From: Ornithodoros turicata
Lineage: Eukaryota; Arthropoda; Arachnida; Ixodida; Argasidae
NCBI RefSeq assembly: GCF_037126465.1
Contig: NC_088207.1
Location: 20,475,049-20,539,048, forward strand
Direction: 5' to 3'
Length of the DNA: 64,000 bases
The notes beneath the pieces are model-generated. The model did no database searches. It was not told where the DNA came from and saw nothing but the letters and a program-made list of their open reading frames with translations. Below, piece by piece: positions 25,301-33,500 of the stretch (its first letter is position 1; each line of letters opens with the position of its first letter). The position numbers and the translations under genes were made by a program.

Positions 25301-25601
25301 CGAAAGATCTTGCAGACTCCATCGCCTTGTGAGACACATTTTCGAGAGGTGCACTCATACTTGCTCCACTCGCGGACCTCTCCGTTTTCGCCAGGTCTGG
25401 ATTTGGTGTTTCGGGAGTCATCGGACCGTCGGAGTCTGGACCCGAAGTCGAGCTAGAATCACTGCCATCACCCTGCTTTTCGACGGTCACGGGCTCTTTA
25501 ATTTCCTCATCTGTAGCTTCTTGTGGCGTTTCCGGCTCCAGCGGCTTGACTTCATCCTTTCCTTTTGTAGTAGCCTTCCAAATATTTGAAATAAAATCCA
25601 T
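10177..25601 (-). CDS. SYAP1: Synapse-associated protein 1 (BSD domain), complete, eight exons
   Basis: Exons in coding order are 25298-25601, 22449-22531, 22223-22357, 21146-21285, 20849-20940, 18099-18161, 13425-13571 and 10177-10310. They sum to 1098 bases, 365 codons plus TAA, with every GT-AG junction in phase. SYAP1 is a cytoplasmic adaptor; in mammals it is linked to Akt1 phosphorylation through mTORC2. Exon 1 encodes an acidic, Ser/Pro-rich N terminus. Exon 2 gives [20 protein letters not shown], the family's helical motif. Exons 3-5 hold [20 protein letters not shown] and the BSD domain (about residues 180-245), ending [13 protein letters not shown]. Exon 7 has the conserved [16 protein letters not shown] block and exon 8 the [16 protein letters not shown] tail. 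Human SYAP1 is about 350 residues, so the length fits. The long introns hold an LTR element, MITEs and a minisatellite. Confidence 0.95.
10435..10592. mobile_element. Small hAT-like element in SYAP1 intron 7
   Basis: Ends CAGTGGCATAGCCA and TGGCTACGTAACCG are imperfect inverted copies. The 158-bp element is flanked by the exact 8-bp duplication ACTCTAGT (10427-10434 and 10593-10600), typical of hAT. It has no coding capacity. Confidence 0.75.
10798..11427. mobile_element. MITE with TGGGTGCGTTC ends
   Basis: The left end TGGGTGCGTTCGAATAGT is matched by the inverted right end (ACTATTTGAACGCACCCA). The inner arms remain similar for about 45 bp around a GATGTGTCACA-like block. It is 630 bp with no coding sequence, and lies in SYAP1 intron 7. 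No clear target duplication was found. Confidence 0.6.
11428..13424. other. SYAP1 intron sequence, nothing assigned
   Basis: Non-coding by appearance. A short GAAAT tandem tract lies at about 11848-11870. Open frames around 12.4-12.8 kb occur on both strands and resemble no known protein. Confidence 0.4.
13425..13571 (-). CDS. SYAP1: SYAP1 exon 7
   Basis: A 147-base exon with acceptor CTCTGTAG and donor GTCAGA, phase 1 at both ends. It encodes the [20 protein letters not shown] block that follows the BSD domain in this family and lies just before the acidic C-terminal tail. Confidence 0.92.
13765..14154. mobile_element. Diverged copy of the TAGGGCCTGAC hAT-like family
   Basis: It begins CAGGGCCTGACTTTTTTGGGTT-like and ends with AACCCAAAAAAGTCACACCCTA-like sequence, the family's termini with several changes. 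The interior is strongly diverged. The possible 8-bp target duplication is degraded (CTTACAAA against CTTATGCA). It is the oldest-looking of the five copies. Confidence 0.6.
14302..14831. mobile_element. MITE with TACCGTAATTTCACGCG ends, copy 1
   Basis: The ends are inverted copies (TACCGTAATTTCACGCGTAT and the reverse at 14812-14831), flanked by TA. Inside both ends the word GCGGCTTAT is repeated several times as subterminal repeats, a possible transposase-binding array. It is 530 bp and non-coding. The second copy is at 45846-46400. Confidence 0.75.
15107..15480 (+). repeat. Direct repeat pair about 305 bp apart
   Basis: Both 15107-15175 and 15412-15480 start TAGTATTAGCTGA and continue through similar sequence containing ACTGAAGC and CAATGCCCAG or CAACACCCAG. 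A related ACAAACACAACAC motif is at about 35485. The pair looks like an internally duplicated transposon fragment. Confidence 0.5.
16517..16712. mobile_element. Tc1/mariner-like MITE, relative of 7678-7899
   Basis: Ends TACAGCTTTGGACAAAAGTT and its inverted copy AACTTCTGTCCCAAGCTGTA enclose 196 bp. The terminal block GGACAAAAGTTTACGGAACAC is shared with the 7678 element. TA flanks both ends. It lies in SYAP1 intron 6. Confidence 0.7.
18099..18161 (-). CDS. SYAP1: SYAP1 exon 6
   Basis: A 63-base exon, phase 1 at both ends, coding a low-complexity [18 protein letters not shown] linker between the BSD domain and the C-terminal region. Acceptor TATGTGCAG and donor GTACGG. Its length and phase allow it to be skipped without a frame change. 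Confidence 0.85.
19315..20251 (+). mobile_element. Internally deleted Gypsy-type LTR retrotransposon with identical LTRs
   Basis: Two 146-bp direct repeats, 19315-19460 and 20106-20251, start TGTAGCGG and end CTCCGACA and look identical along their length. The element is bounded by the 4-bp target duplication GGAC (19311-19314 and 20252-20255). A primer-binding-like TTGGTGACCC follows the 5' LTR, and a purine-rich tract AGGGGGGAG precedes the 3' LTR. Only about 645 bp lie between the LTRs. They encode just the end of a Gypsy-type pol, so gag, protease and RT are missing. Identical LTRs imply recent insertion, mobilised by proteins from another copy. Confidence 0.9.
19597..20094 (+). pseudogene. 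Remnant of Gypsy-type pol: integrase C-terminal end
   Basis: The open frame of 165 codons lies between the two LTRs. Its middle, about residues 58-107, is the basic C-terminal tail of Gypsy integrases, including [19 protein letters not shown] and the [11 protein letters not shown] signature. The rest is Pro/Ser-rich. The zinc-binding and catalytic parts of integrase are absent, so the product cannot be an enzyme. Confidence 0.8.
20571..20784. mobile_element. Tc1/mariner-like MITE with ACAGGGTGTTCAAAA ends
   Basis: Termini ACAGGGTGTTCAAAATTAAG and the exact inverted copy enclose about 210 bp. A second, inner palindrome is built around AAGAAACAGGTGCT and its complement. It interrupts the Tigger-like remnant between the blocks GTCTTAAACTTAA and GGATGTCCTCTGTACTC, which are joined in the relative at about 35.1 kb. 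Confidence 0.75.
20849..21285 (-). CDS. SYAP1: SYAP1 exons 4 and 5, BSD domain
   Basis: Exon 4 (21146-21285) codes the segment beginning [18 protein letters not shown] and ending MRFEIVPKL. Exon 5 (20849-20940) continues [18 protein letters not shown]. The FW pair and the YFYRV helix are the defining core of BSD domains. The junction is phase 2 with donor GTGAGTAAG and acceptor ACTTCAG. Confidence 0.95.
21455..22070. mobile_element. Copy of a long inverted-repeat element, without the nested MITE
   Basis: Blocks AATTAGCTAAAATTCATTAG, TTTTCTGGGAAATGCGAGA and GCAAAATTCGGGAGTTTATA match the element at 35.7-37.0 kb in order. Here CGGCTCATTTG runs straight into the GCAAA-TTCGGG block, whereas at 35.9 kb about 800 bp are inserted. 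This copy is a related empty site. Its outer limits are approximate. Confidence 0.5.
22223..22531 (-). CDS. SYAP1: SYAP1 exons 2 and 3
   Basis: Exon 2 (22449-22531) codes the [20 protein letters not shown] helix, and exon 3 (22223-22357) codes [20 protein letters not shown] then the [16 protein letters not shown] block. The 91-base intron between them is the shortest of the gene. Phases 1-0 and 0-0 agree with the flanking exons. Confidence 0.95.
22797..22980 (+). repeat. Minisatellite, 45-bp unit, four copies
   Basis: The unit starts CAACTTCACCTAATCCCTAT and continues CATATCAGCTCAACTCTCCA. Copies alternate at their ends between AAACAT and AGACGT, so the higher-order period is 90 bp. Because 45 is a multiple of three, an 80-codon open frame runs through it; that frame is a product of the repeat, not evidence of a gene. 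It lies in SYAP1 intron 1. Confidence 0.9.
22994..23055 (+). repeat. 13-bp tandem repeat AGGATGCTGAGAT
   Basis: About four copies, the first diverged (GGATGCCAAGAT), follow directly after the 45-bp minisatellite and lead into the GAGCATGAGTGAG-rich tract. Confidence 0.85.
23050..24530 (+). repeat. Degenerate GAGCATGAGTGAGCAAACGAG-type repeat tract
   Basis: Imperfect copies of GAGCATGAGTGAGC and AAACGAGGAGCTGAG are scattered at about 23050-23240, 23735-23780, 24020-24135 and 24380-24530, with unrelated sequence between. Some copies occur inverted (CTCACTCATGAGCATGCTCG). It looks like a decayed satellite broken up by insertions. Confidence 0.6.
24532..24716. mobile_element. MITE or hairpin with about 50-bp inverted arms
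   Basis: CCCGCTTGCACGAAACTTCT at the left is inverted at the right as AGAAGTTTCGTGCAAGCGGG. Similarity continues inward through GCTAGGATCC or GCTAGGGTAC and the GAGG-ATTTCC block. It is 185 bp and non-coding, in SYAP1 intron 1. No target duplication was evident. Confidence 0.65.
25298..25601 (-). CDS. SYAP1: SYAP1 exon 1, start codon exon
   Basis: ATG at 25601 opens a 304-base coding exon ending at a GTAAGA donor in phase 1. It encodes [18 protein letters not shown] and a Glu/Asp/Ser/Pro-rich stretch, then [11 protein letters not shown], which joins in frame to exon 2. The amphipathic first residues are usual for the family. Confidence 0.93.
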
Positions 25602-27315
25602 ATTCTTCAGAAAGGTTCACAATCACAACTCCTAAAGCACTAGAGCCAAATTCTAGTAGAGCTACGCACTACACGATGTCGCTGTTATCAACCTAAACAC
25701 AGAGCTAAAAAGCTAATCACAGAGGCGAAACAGAATAAATTTGACAAATATTCATAGTTTCCCATCGGCAACTCTTTCGTATATATTAAATAACCACAAA
25801 ACATAATTTAATCGAAACTATTTTACTGTTTTGTTTCTGTATTCTATACTCAAGTAGAATAGTAAAATACGATACTACCTTGCCGTGTGTAGTGCAGGCT
25901 GTGCGCGATGTCCGTGTTTGTTGAACATTGTGCGCGAAGTGTGTAGAGGTTAAATTTTCGGAAAGTATGAACATTGCGTTCTGTCGCCTGCTAAAATGAA
26001 TCGCATTGAGTACAGCTTGAAGTGCCCATCATGTTCTCAGCAGTATTCAAACAAAGGTATATCCCTTTAATTAGCAGTCAACGAAAACAACGAAGAGCGT
26101 CTGTGTTTAAGAACACATTTGCATCCATCCATTCTTTCGTTAACATTTTTATGTTACAGGCTCAGAGCTCCGTCTATTCTTGTGTCAATGCATCCTACAT
26201 CTGCAGAAATGCTTTGACCTGGTTGTCAGTAGATATGCTGTGGTAAATACTGTGCTGCCCGAAAGTATAAGTGCTTCAAGTAGCAGCATGAAAGCGTAGC
26301 TTCACCTCTGTGTTCACTAAAGTGACGTTTTGTTCAAAAGGTAACAAAAAATTGGTCGCTTGCACTAGGTATTTGGGTCTTCATCCTTTGAATGCTGTAC
26401 TCGAAGCATAAAACGAATGCACAAAACATTTTTTTTTAAATCTTTCCAAAGGACTATCAGGGAATGAACGATATTAACTAGCCATGGCGACGAGAGCAAC
26501 AGCGTAGCAACCCTTAACGGAAATCCTTCAAGTACTTGGCCGAGGAGACGGAGACAAGTGCATGTCATCTCGTCGATGTTGCTCTGGGCCCCCTACTTCA
26601 TTGCCATGTAGTAGCTAGTCTTATGACCATGGTGCTGAACAAGAGCTGCTGAAATTAACGGAAGAGGTCGAGGTAGATTATTAGTAGCAGAATGTATGGT
26701 ATGGTATAGATACTGCCATAAAAAAATAAAAAAATAAACCACTGATCCCAAGGAAGGGGGGATCAATATTGTAGTCACGTAACAACAGCTTAACGTATCG
26801 TTCCGACATGTCTGAAGCTGGAATAGCAAGGGCACACCCTGCTGCGTAGGTGAAATAGTTAGGGGGGTGTTGCCAAACATTTGGGGGCTGTGGGGGCTGC
26901 ATAAATCACTGAGCACCACCCATTAGAATTCGCCTACTTGAGAACAGCATTTTGTGGTGTAGCAGAAGCAGTGTGTGCCATTACTGGGAAGAACTGTGTC
27001 AGCGGGATGTGTACATCGTACCTTGCTTGTTGCTTGTGAGAGATTGCACACGGAAGGCTGCCTTGGGCTCAGTAGCGGTCATAGCAGAGGGTTTTCTTAC
27101 AATCACGTCACGTTGATCGTCCTAGAAGACCTAGAAGGTCACGCGACATTGGTAACTCACCCTTATCAGCAGCTGGAATGCCAGACAGGAGCTAGATATC
27201 CCAGTTGTTTTGTTTGGTTGTTTATGTTTTACTTTCGGCACATAGAGCACTCAGATATGCACTAGCATGCTGCTCTTCATTTTAAATCTGTGGCGCATAA
27301 GTGGTTACTTAATAC
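25602..27315. other. SYAP1 upstream region, no gene assigned
   Basis: It should hold the SYAP1 promoter, but no element could be fixed. Further exons of the minus-strand gene at 28-29 kb may lie here; none could be joined with confidence. Confidence 0.35.
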
Positions 27316-27840
27316 CAGTGATGGCCACTAACTACTTCTACAGTAGTTTAACTATAACTACTAACTACTTTGTGATGGAGTAGTTTAACTAGTAGTTCAA
27401 CTACTTTTCAGGGGAGGTAGTTAAAACTGCTTCTTTAAATACTGCAATGTATTTTAACTACATCTATAACTACTTAACGTTGTTCATCAACACCAATCCC
27501 ATTCTATAGTGTTCTTGGACACCTAAATATGAATCACAAGCAGTGATAAAAGTGAAGATTTAGTACACATGCACGACACAATTGCTCTGCACCTCCGTTC
27601 TCATCAAACAAGTAGCTCAAGCTAAAAATCGGAAGCACAATTGTGCCGTAAAGCTTGCGGCAAAATCGGAAGTAGCTGGCGCATGCAGTAACCTAACTAC
27701 TGTAGTTAACTACTCGAAATAGTAGTTTAACTAGTAGTTGCCACTACATTTCTGCAGGTAGTTGATAACTACTTTTTAACTACAATCAGGTAGTTTAATT
27801 AGTAGTTTAACTACATGTAGTTAACTGCTGGCCATCACTG
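27316..27840. mobile_element. hAT-like element packed with TAGTTAACTAC words
   Basis: Starts CAGTGATGGCCA and ends TGGCCATCACTG-like sequence (GGCCATCACTG). It is flanked by the exact 8-bp duplication CTTAATAC (27308-27315 and 27841-27848). Both subterminal regions are dense in overlapping copies of AGTAGTTTAACTA and AACTACT in both orientations, a possible transposase-binding array. It is 525 bp and non-coding. Confidence 0.85.
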
Positions 27841-28026
27841 CTTAATACCAAGGGAAGAGGTTACAGGGTTACCCAACATTGATAGCAACGGACTTGGTAG
27901 CAACAGACTTGATAGCAACATTGATAGCAAGGTGCAGAGAAATGAAGGCACTGACAGACGGTGCATAGATACCGGTAGCTGCGATGAGCAAGGATCGCGT
28001 CTCATCAGCATTTGTACTAGACTTAC

Positions 28027-29248
28027 GCAGAACTGGTAGCGCACGAGGGAAAGCTTCTCCATGTACTGGCCTGTCAACTTACACACTTTCGGCACATTGG
28101 GCTGCGGGGAAGAACACATGGTGTATCAACACCAATGTGTAAAGAACTGTGGGATAGGTTGTTCCAGAGTCAACCAGCCTTGGCTCTTGAGAGCAGCTTC
28201 AAACAGTGCGAAAAGTAATCCCGCCCCGTTGGAAACTACATCAATGTGTAAGGACTTGTTGCAAACACTTTTTCCAAATGGTTCCTGGACTTACAAGTTG
28301 TGGACTCAATTACAGCGTGCTTTCTTTTTCGTTACTCACTTGTTCTGATGGTGATAGTATGAATATAATAAATGCACTGCATAGCTTTTCTTCTTGAATG
28401 CGTTCTGTCATGCTTAAAAATGAGAGCTTGAAGGGCAGAAGCATGGGAACGATGGCCACACGAAATTTGCTGCACTGCATTATACTACGCTTGCTTTATG
28501 TACACTAAGTCATTCTTTAGAATGACTTAGTGTATGACGTAGTAATGAATGACAGGTGTTTCCACCTTCCCGCTTTTCACGGTCCACAGTCGAACCCAGC
28601 CGCGATAAACCGCGGACTGTGACATTAGCCTATTGGGCAGATTCTACGCCATGACGGGAAGCAGATATGATCATCGAATGCAACAACTGCATGAGGCTTA
28701 CATGTTTGTGTCGTCTCTAAGTGTGGTCTGCCTCGGCCAAATCTCGTTGTCTAGATATGATCAGTTCCCTCTCTTCACTGGAACAATACCATATATTCGA
28801 GATGCACATATGATACTTTCAGATACATAACATCATTATTACATTGCCTTTACTGTGTACAACGACATTGCCTTTACTGTGTACAGTGATTCAGTGGCCC
28901 GGCTGTGCTGGCTGAAGTTTTCCTTGGGTTTTGCGGATACTTTCCAGACGAATGTCGACACAGTTCCCCCTGAAGTCTGCCCAGGGCGCATACTAACCTC
29001 CGTTTCCCACTCCTTCCTGCTGTACTCTCTCCGTCTGTCTCCGTCGTCTGTACGCTGCTCATAGCCGATTGCTTCATGCCGCTGACACAGGAAAAAAAAG
29101 CGCATAAAGTCAACAATTCTTTCTTCTGTGGCATATTGTCCACCTCAGACATTTCCACCTGCGTGCCTTGGACAGCACCGCTAAAAATATCTCCCGATTC
29201 CAATACCGACGCTTGTTGATCCCGCGACACTGCGGAGGAATCGTCCAT
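28027..29248 (-). CDS. Unrecognised small gene, partial model of three exons
   Basis: Two exons have strong borders. The exon at 28998-29081 follows a pyrimidine run and CAG, ends at a GTTAGT donor, and codes RHEAIGYEQRTDDGDRRREY then SRKEWETE. The exon at 28027-28101 follows TTCCCCGCAG, ends at GTAAGT, and codes PNVPKVCKLTGQYMEKLSLV then RYQFC. They join in frame in phase 0. A possible first exon, 29159-29248, starts ATG and codes MDDSSAVSRDQQASVLESGD. An alternative start, MGRKREPY ending at 29297 with a GTAAGT donor, also splices in frame into the same region. The gene must continue towards lower coordinates, but later exons were not found. The product is charged, with no domain I recognise. 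Confidence 0.45.
28501..28534. repeat. Perfect 15-bp hairpin with 4-base loop
   Basis: TACACTAAGTCATTC and GAATGACTTAGTGTA are exact complements separated by TTTA. It may be the collapsed remnant of a MITE; no gene context gives it a role. Confidence 0.7.
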
Positions 29249-30433
29249 ACGCCTCTCCTTCTTGAAGCTAAGCTTGTTTGCTCCTCTTCCACTTACCATA
29301 TGGCTCTCGCTTCCTACCCATTGTGAACAATTGCCAAGAGACAAGGAAGCACTGGTATACCAAAAGTAATAAACCAGACGCATGAAAATGGCAAGCACAC
29401 AGCTATCGCGCGCAATGTTAGGTAAGGGGCGGCGGCTGTTATCACATGTCACACAACCAGGTACTGCATTTTGTATTTTTTGATGGAGTAAATTCTTGCA
29501 CCAGGGAAGAGGTGGCACCACCGCACACACGTCTTCAAGCCCAAATGTTAGTGAGCCGACAAAAAAATCACGTAAAACTTGAACGCTTCAACGTAGATGC
29601 ACTCTACTTGGACATATTGAAACTAGATACATTTTTCTGGGGCTTAATGATGTCAGAATTTTTATTTAAGGCCCGACTTATTTTTTAGATTATCAACAAT
29701 TATGAAGGAGGAAAAATTGCGTTTCTTGGCACCCTAGCAAAAGTTCTGATGTCCAAATGGAAAATATAGCCACATTAAGGCAGTAGAACTCGTCGTACTC
29801 TATCATCCAAGACCAATTCCATCAAGATAGAGTAATCCCATGTGGCACTATGCATTTTTGAAAATGCATTGGGAATCCTATAGAGGCACCAAAGGTGTAC
29901 CACCACCTTAAAGGAGCTAGGAGCAACATTTAACATGGCTCAAAACCCTTTTTCATTCATCAAGCAGTCTACCAAGAGCCGATGTTTTCGTTGTGCGACG
30001 TATTGTCGCTGTGCAATCAAATTTACAAACACGCCAGGCGAAAGCAGCCATCAGCCCGGCCTAATCTCCTTGCATAACGTCGGCAGACCTGCATGGCATC
30101 ACGGAAGCATCCATAAGCTTCCATTGGGTTACCGGGTTATATCACTACCGGGACAGCAGGTCATGTGGCCAGCCCTCCCATCAGAACTGTGAACGTCACG
30201 TTCATTTTACAAGCTCTCGCAGCCGTAATTTATTTATTTTTTTAAAGTATACACTGGCTTTAAAAAACATGCTTTCGAAGGACGCATCAAGAAAATAAGC
30301 TAAGGCTAGCTACATTATTATTCATAAAAGTGGAATATCTGCACATTCATTTTTCATGTTCTTTTGAAATTATTTGCGTTTGGTTTTACCCCCTTTGACT
30401 GAGCTTGTCTGTCTTGTTTCTACTATCCTGCAG

Positions 30434-30546
30434 AGTATCGCGGCAGTCGCACGCCGAGAATTCTCCAGTGTGGTCACACCTGCTGTGAAGTTTGCATTAA
30501 AAGCCGTTCAGCTCAGACTGGTGTCTGTGTCTGCCCTGTGTGCAAG
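30434..30546 (+). CDS. RNF17: RNF17-like exon: RING finger, second half
   Basis: It enters in phase 1 after CTATCCTGCAG and ends at GTAACG. It codes RTPRILQCGHTCCEVCIKSR and CVCPVCK, which supply RING metal ligands 3 to 8 (C-x-H-x2-C-x2-C, then CPVC). Ligands 1 and 2 must come from an upstream exon ending in phase 1. Confidence 0.9.
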
Positions 30547-33500
30547 GTAACGCATATTGCTACCCATTTTTTTGTACGTAATGACGTGTTTGTGCTAAAT
30601 GATGTAATATTTATACAAAATGACAATATTTGTACTTAATCACATAATATTAAAGACTGTTATGGTGTTTACTGTTTTAAAGCATGCACACAAGCAGCTG
30701 TGTTCACTTCACTGCCAACAAGTGTACAACTGTGCATGATGCTGATAGACACGATCCTACAAAGAAAGTGGAGTTCCTAACCACCAGTTCATTCCTTGAT
30801 GCAGGCCTCGCAGCCTGTTCCAGATCCCAACAGAATCAAGGACCTTTTGGTGGATTCTTACATACTGGGGAGCCAATTACAGTTCGGAAAGGAATTGCCA
30901 GATTGGTGAGTGCCGGCAGAGAGTGGAACTTGTTTCCTTTCCCAGTTAATTGAATGTGCAAACACATATTTTGAAAGGGATGAACTGTCTCGTTTTATTT
31001 GGCATTATGAATCTGCCTAACTGAAGAACTCTGTACGCAAAATATAAACGTCATGTGTTACTGTTATGCGCTTCCACAAATTTTTCAAGCAACCCGCGAA
31101 ACTTCGTCGTTTTGGAATCTTCAGAGGCACGGGATGTCACTGGGAGCTTTGGCATCTGACTCCCCGTAACAGCGCATGTTTCCACTCTCTGCCCCAAGTT
31201 GGAAGACTGCCGGCTGCAGTGATGAGGAAACAGGAATCGACCTTCGTGGTGCAACGCTGCCAGCCGCAGAGATTATTCTCCGTGACGTTCATGAGATAAT
31301 GAGTTTTTGCGAGTCGTTTTTGCCCGAACCAAATTAACGCTCCCGCCAATTCGAAAAGCTTATCGGATGCAAACTACAGAGACTTTAGCAAATCCGAAGA
31401 ATCGCTCGTCCCTAAACGTATTCCAGACGGATGTGAGCAGCAACTGGGTCGTGGTGGATCACGCGCATGCTTTCTTGTTGTAAAAGAGACATATCTCATT
31501 GTACTTTCAAACTTCCCTGCTTTCCCTTTGCGGAAGGCTGTAGTTGAGACGAACTACGCTGGTCGCCATGTTGTAAACGTGCTGTCAGGCAGACGCAGGC
31601 ACAGTTGGGAGACTCGATCTCACGTTGATGAATCAGGAGTGATGATATGTGGAGTTGACAAATGAAGCAACTGTCTTATTTTTGAGCTCCGTAGAATTCT
31701 TTTAAATGGCGTACAGCTTACTGTCGCAAGCCTATTGTTCTGAAAGTGATTGGACCCACTACGTGAACCCGCAGACACAACAAACGATGTCTCGATTGTG
31801 TCAGACAAACGTTTTGAGAGGCTCGACTAGGTTCTTGTAGTTTGCTGCAGTGTGAGGCATATTGCAAACAAATGGTGCCTGACATTTCTGTTGCCGTGAA
31901 AAAAATTTCCTCTCTGTCTTCACTGTATCTGAGATAACGAGTGATCTGCGTTGTATTGTCCCTGTTTGCATTACACGCTGCATGTCTTGTAACAGCTTTA
32001 TGGCATGTGCAGGTTTAAATACAAAAATGGGGAGGCATTTTACACTGTTGCAAAGCCCGCTTCATCCAGTAAGGAGGAATCCAGGAAAGGTACAGAGCAT
32101 TACACAGCTTTCAATAGTTAAAAAATGTAAAAAAGAAAAAAATTATGTAGGGACATGTCACACATTCCTTTACATGCTGTGAATGTTTCAGTTCCATGTG
32201 ATGAATGTGGGGAGCAGTCGGCATCTTGCAGATGTGACACTTGTCCCTCAAACTATTGCAAAATATGCTTTGAGCAGGTGAGTAGGAACATTTTTCTTAC
32301 CACATTTTGTCTTCCGACAACAATATAACCAGGGCCTGACTTTTTAGGGTTAAACCCGTATCCGCCCGATATTTACCCCCCGAACAAAATCTGTAAAATT
32401 CGGGTTTAACCCGAATCTACCCGAAAACATCCGGGTCGCGTGGCACACTCATACGCGTGCATTAAAATAAAGTTTGATAACATTGCTAAACATTAGTTCC
32501 ATGTTAAGACAAATTTTTATTAAACAAAAAAGAAAAATCACCCGAATTCCTGACGACAGAATATGCCGTAACGGGATTTAACCCGAATACACCCGAATTT
32601 TCGAACGAAAAATATCACCCGATATTTACCCCCCGAATTTGGCCAAAAATAAAACCCGAAAAAGTCAGGCCCTAAATATAACCTGTTATGTGCCTTGCCC
32701 AGGGCGTAGCAGGAAATTGTCATATCGCATATGGGTGAATGTGGATACAATTAATTAATTTATTAATTTTTTAATGAGAACAACCAAATTGGTATTGACC
32801 CGAATGTACTGTATTTACTCCCATATATATAATGCCATTGTGTATCTTACACCACCTCATAATTTGCGTTCCCCTAGTTTGGCACCAAAAGTGACAAGAA
32901 AATAAAAAATTGTGTAATTTGCGCACCCGTGTTTTCGCGCGCAGATATCTGGCCTGCGTGTGTCAGCGACCGTGGTGCTTGCTTTTTGCTAACCACGCGG
33001 GTTACCGTCAGTGCTACCAAAGTTACTGCGGTGCTTTTATTTGATTTGCTCACATGTTCGGGTGGTGGTCAACTGACGTGATGGACGATACTGTCACTCA
33101 AACTACAAAATGCGGAAAGAAACACTGGATAAACATGGCAGCACAACATACTTGCAGCACACTTCCTGTATTGAGTTTTTTAATTCTTTGAATATTCTCC
33201 CACTGCCTGATCTTATTCGAGAGCGTCGTGCCTTACTTGTAGAGTCAATTGTAAAGAATAACGTTCCTTTTAATAACAACATATTTCAAAAATGTCCAAG
33301 AGGTAACCGAAGCGTCATGTCGAATGACTTTATGTTATATCGGCCAAAAAATATGTATGGTACGAGATTGACAGTGTGTTTTGGGCCGCGACTCTGGAAC
33401 TCTATGCCTCTTGAGGTTAAAAACAGCCAGTCATTCCGCAACATGCTACGATGATACCTTATGGACACTTCAGCCTATTTGAACCCAGGAATGTAACTGT

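Noticed and set aside
26365..26919. Minus-strand frames considered as further exons of the unrecognised gene
   Set aside because: Candidate acceptors lack pyrimidine tracts and no frame joins in phase to a usable donor.
28670..28720. CxxC-containing stretch considered as the missing first half of the RING
   Set aside because: Joining it at the available donor to the RING exon creates a stop codon at the junction.
28874..29530. 218-codon continuous minus-strand frame
   Set aside because: It runs through a strong splice acceptor and donor. The exon model in the other frame, joined to the exon at 28027, explains the sequence better.
29935..30192. Cys-rich ATG frame just upstream of the RING exon
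   Set aside because: It contains CxxC but has no phase 1 GT donor in reach and starts within sequence resembling the TTAAAGGAGC repeat end.
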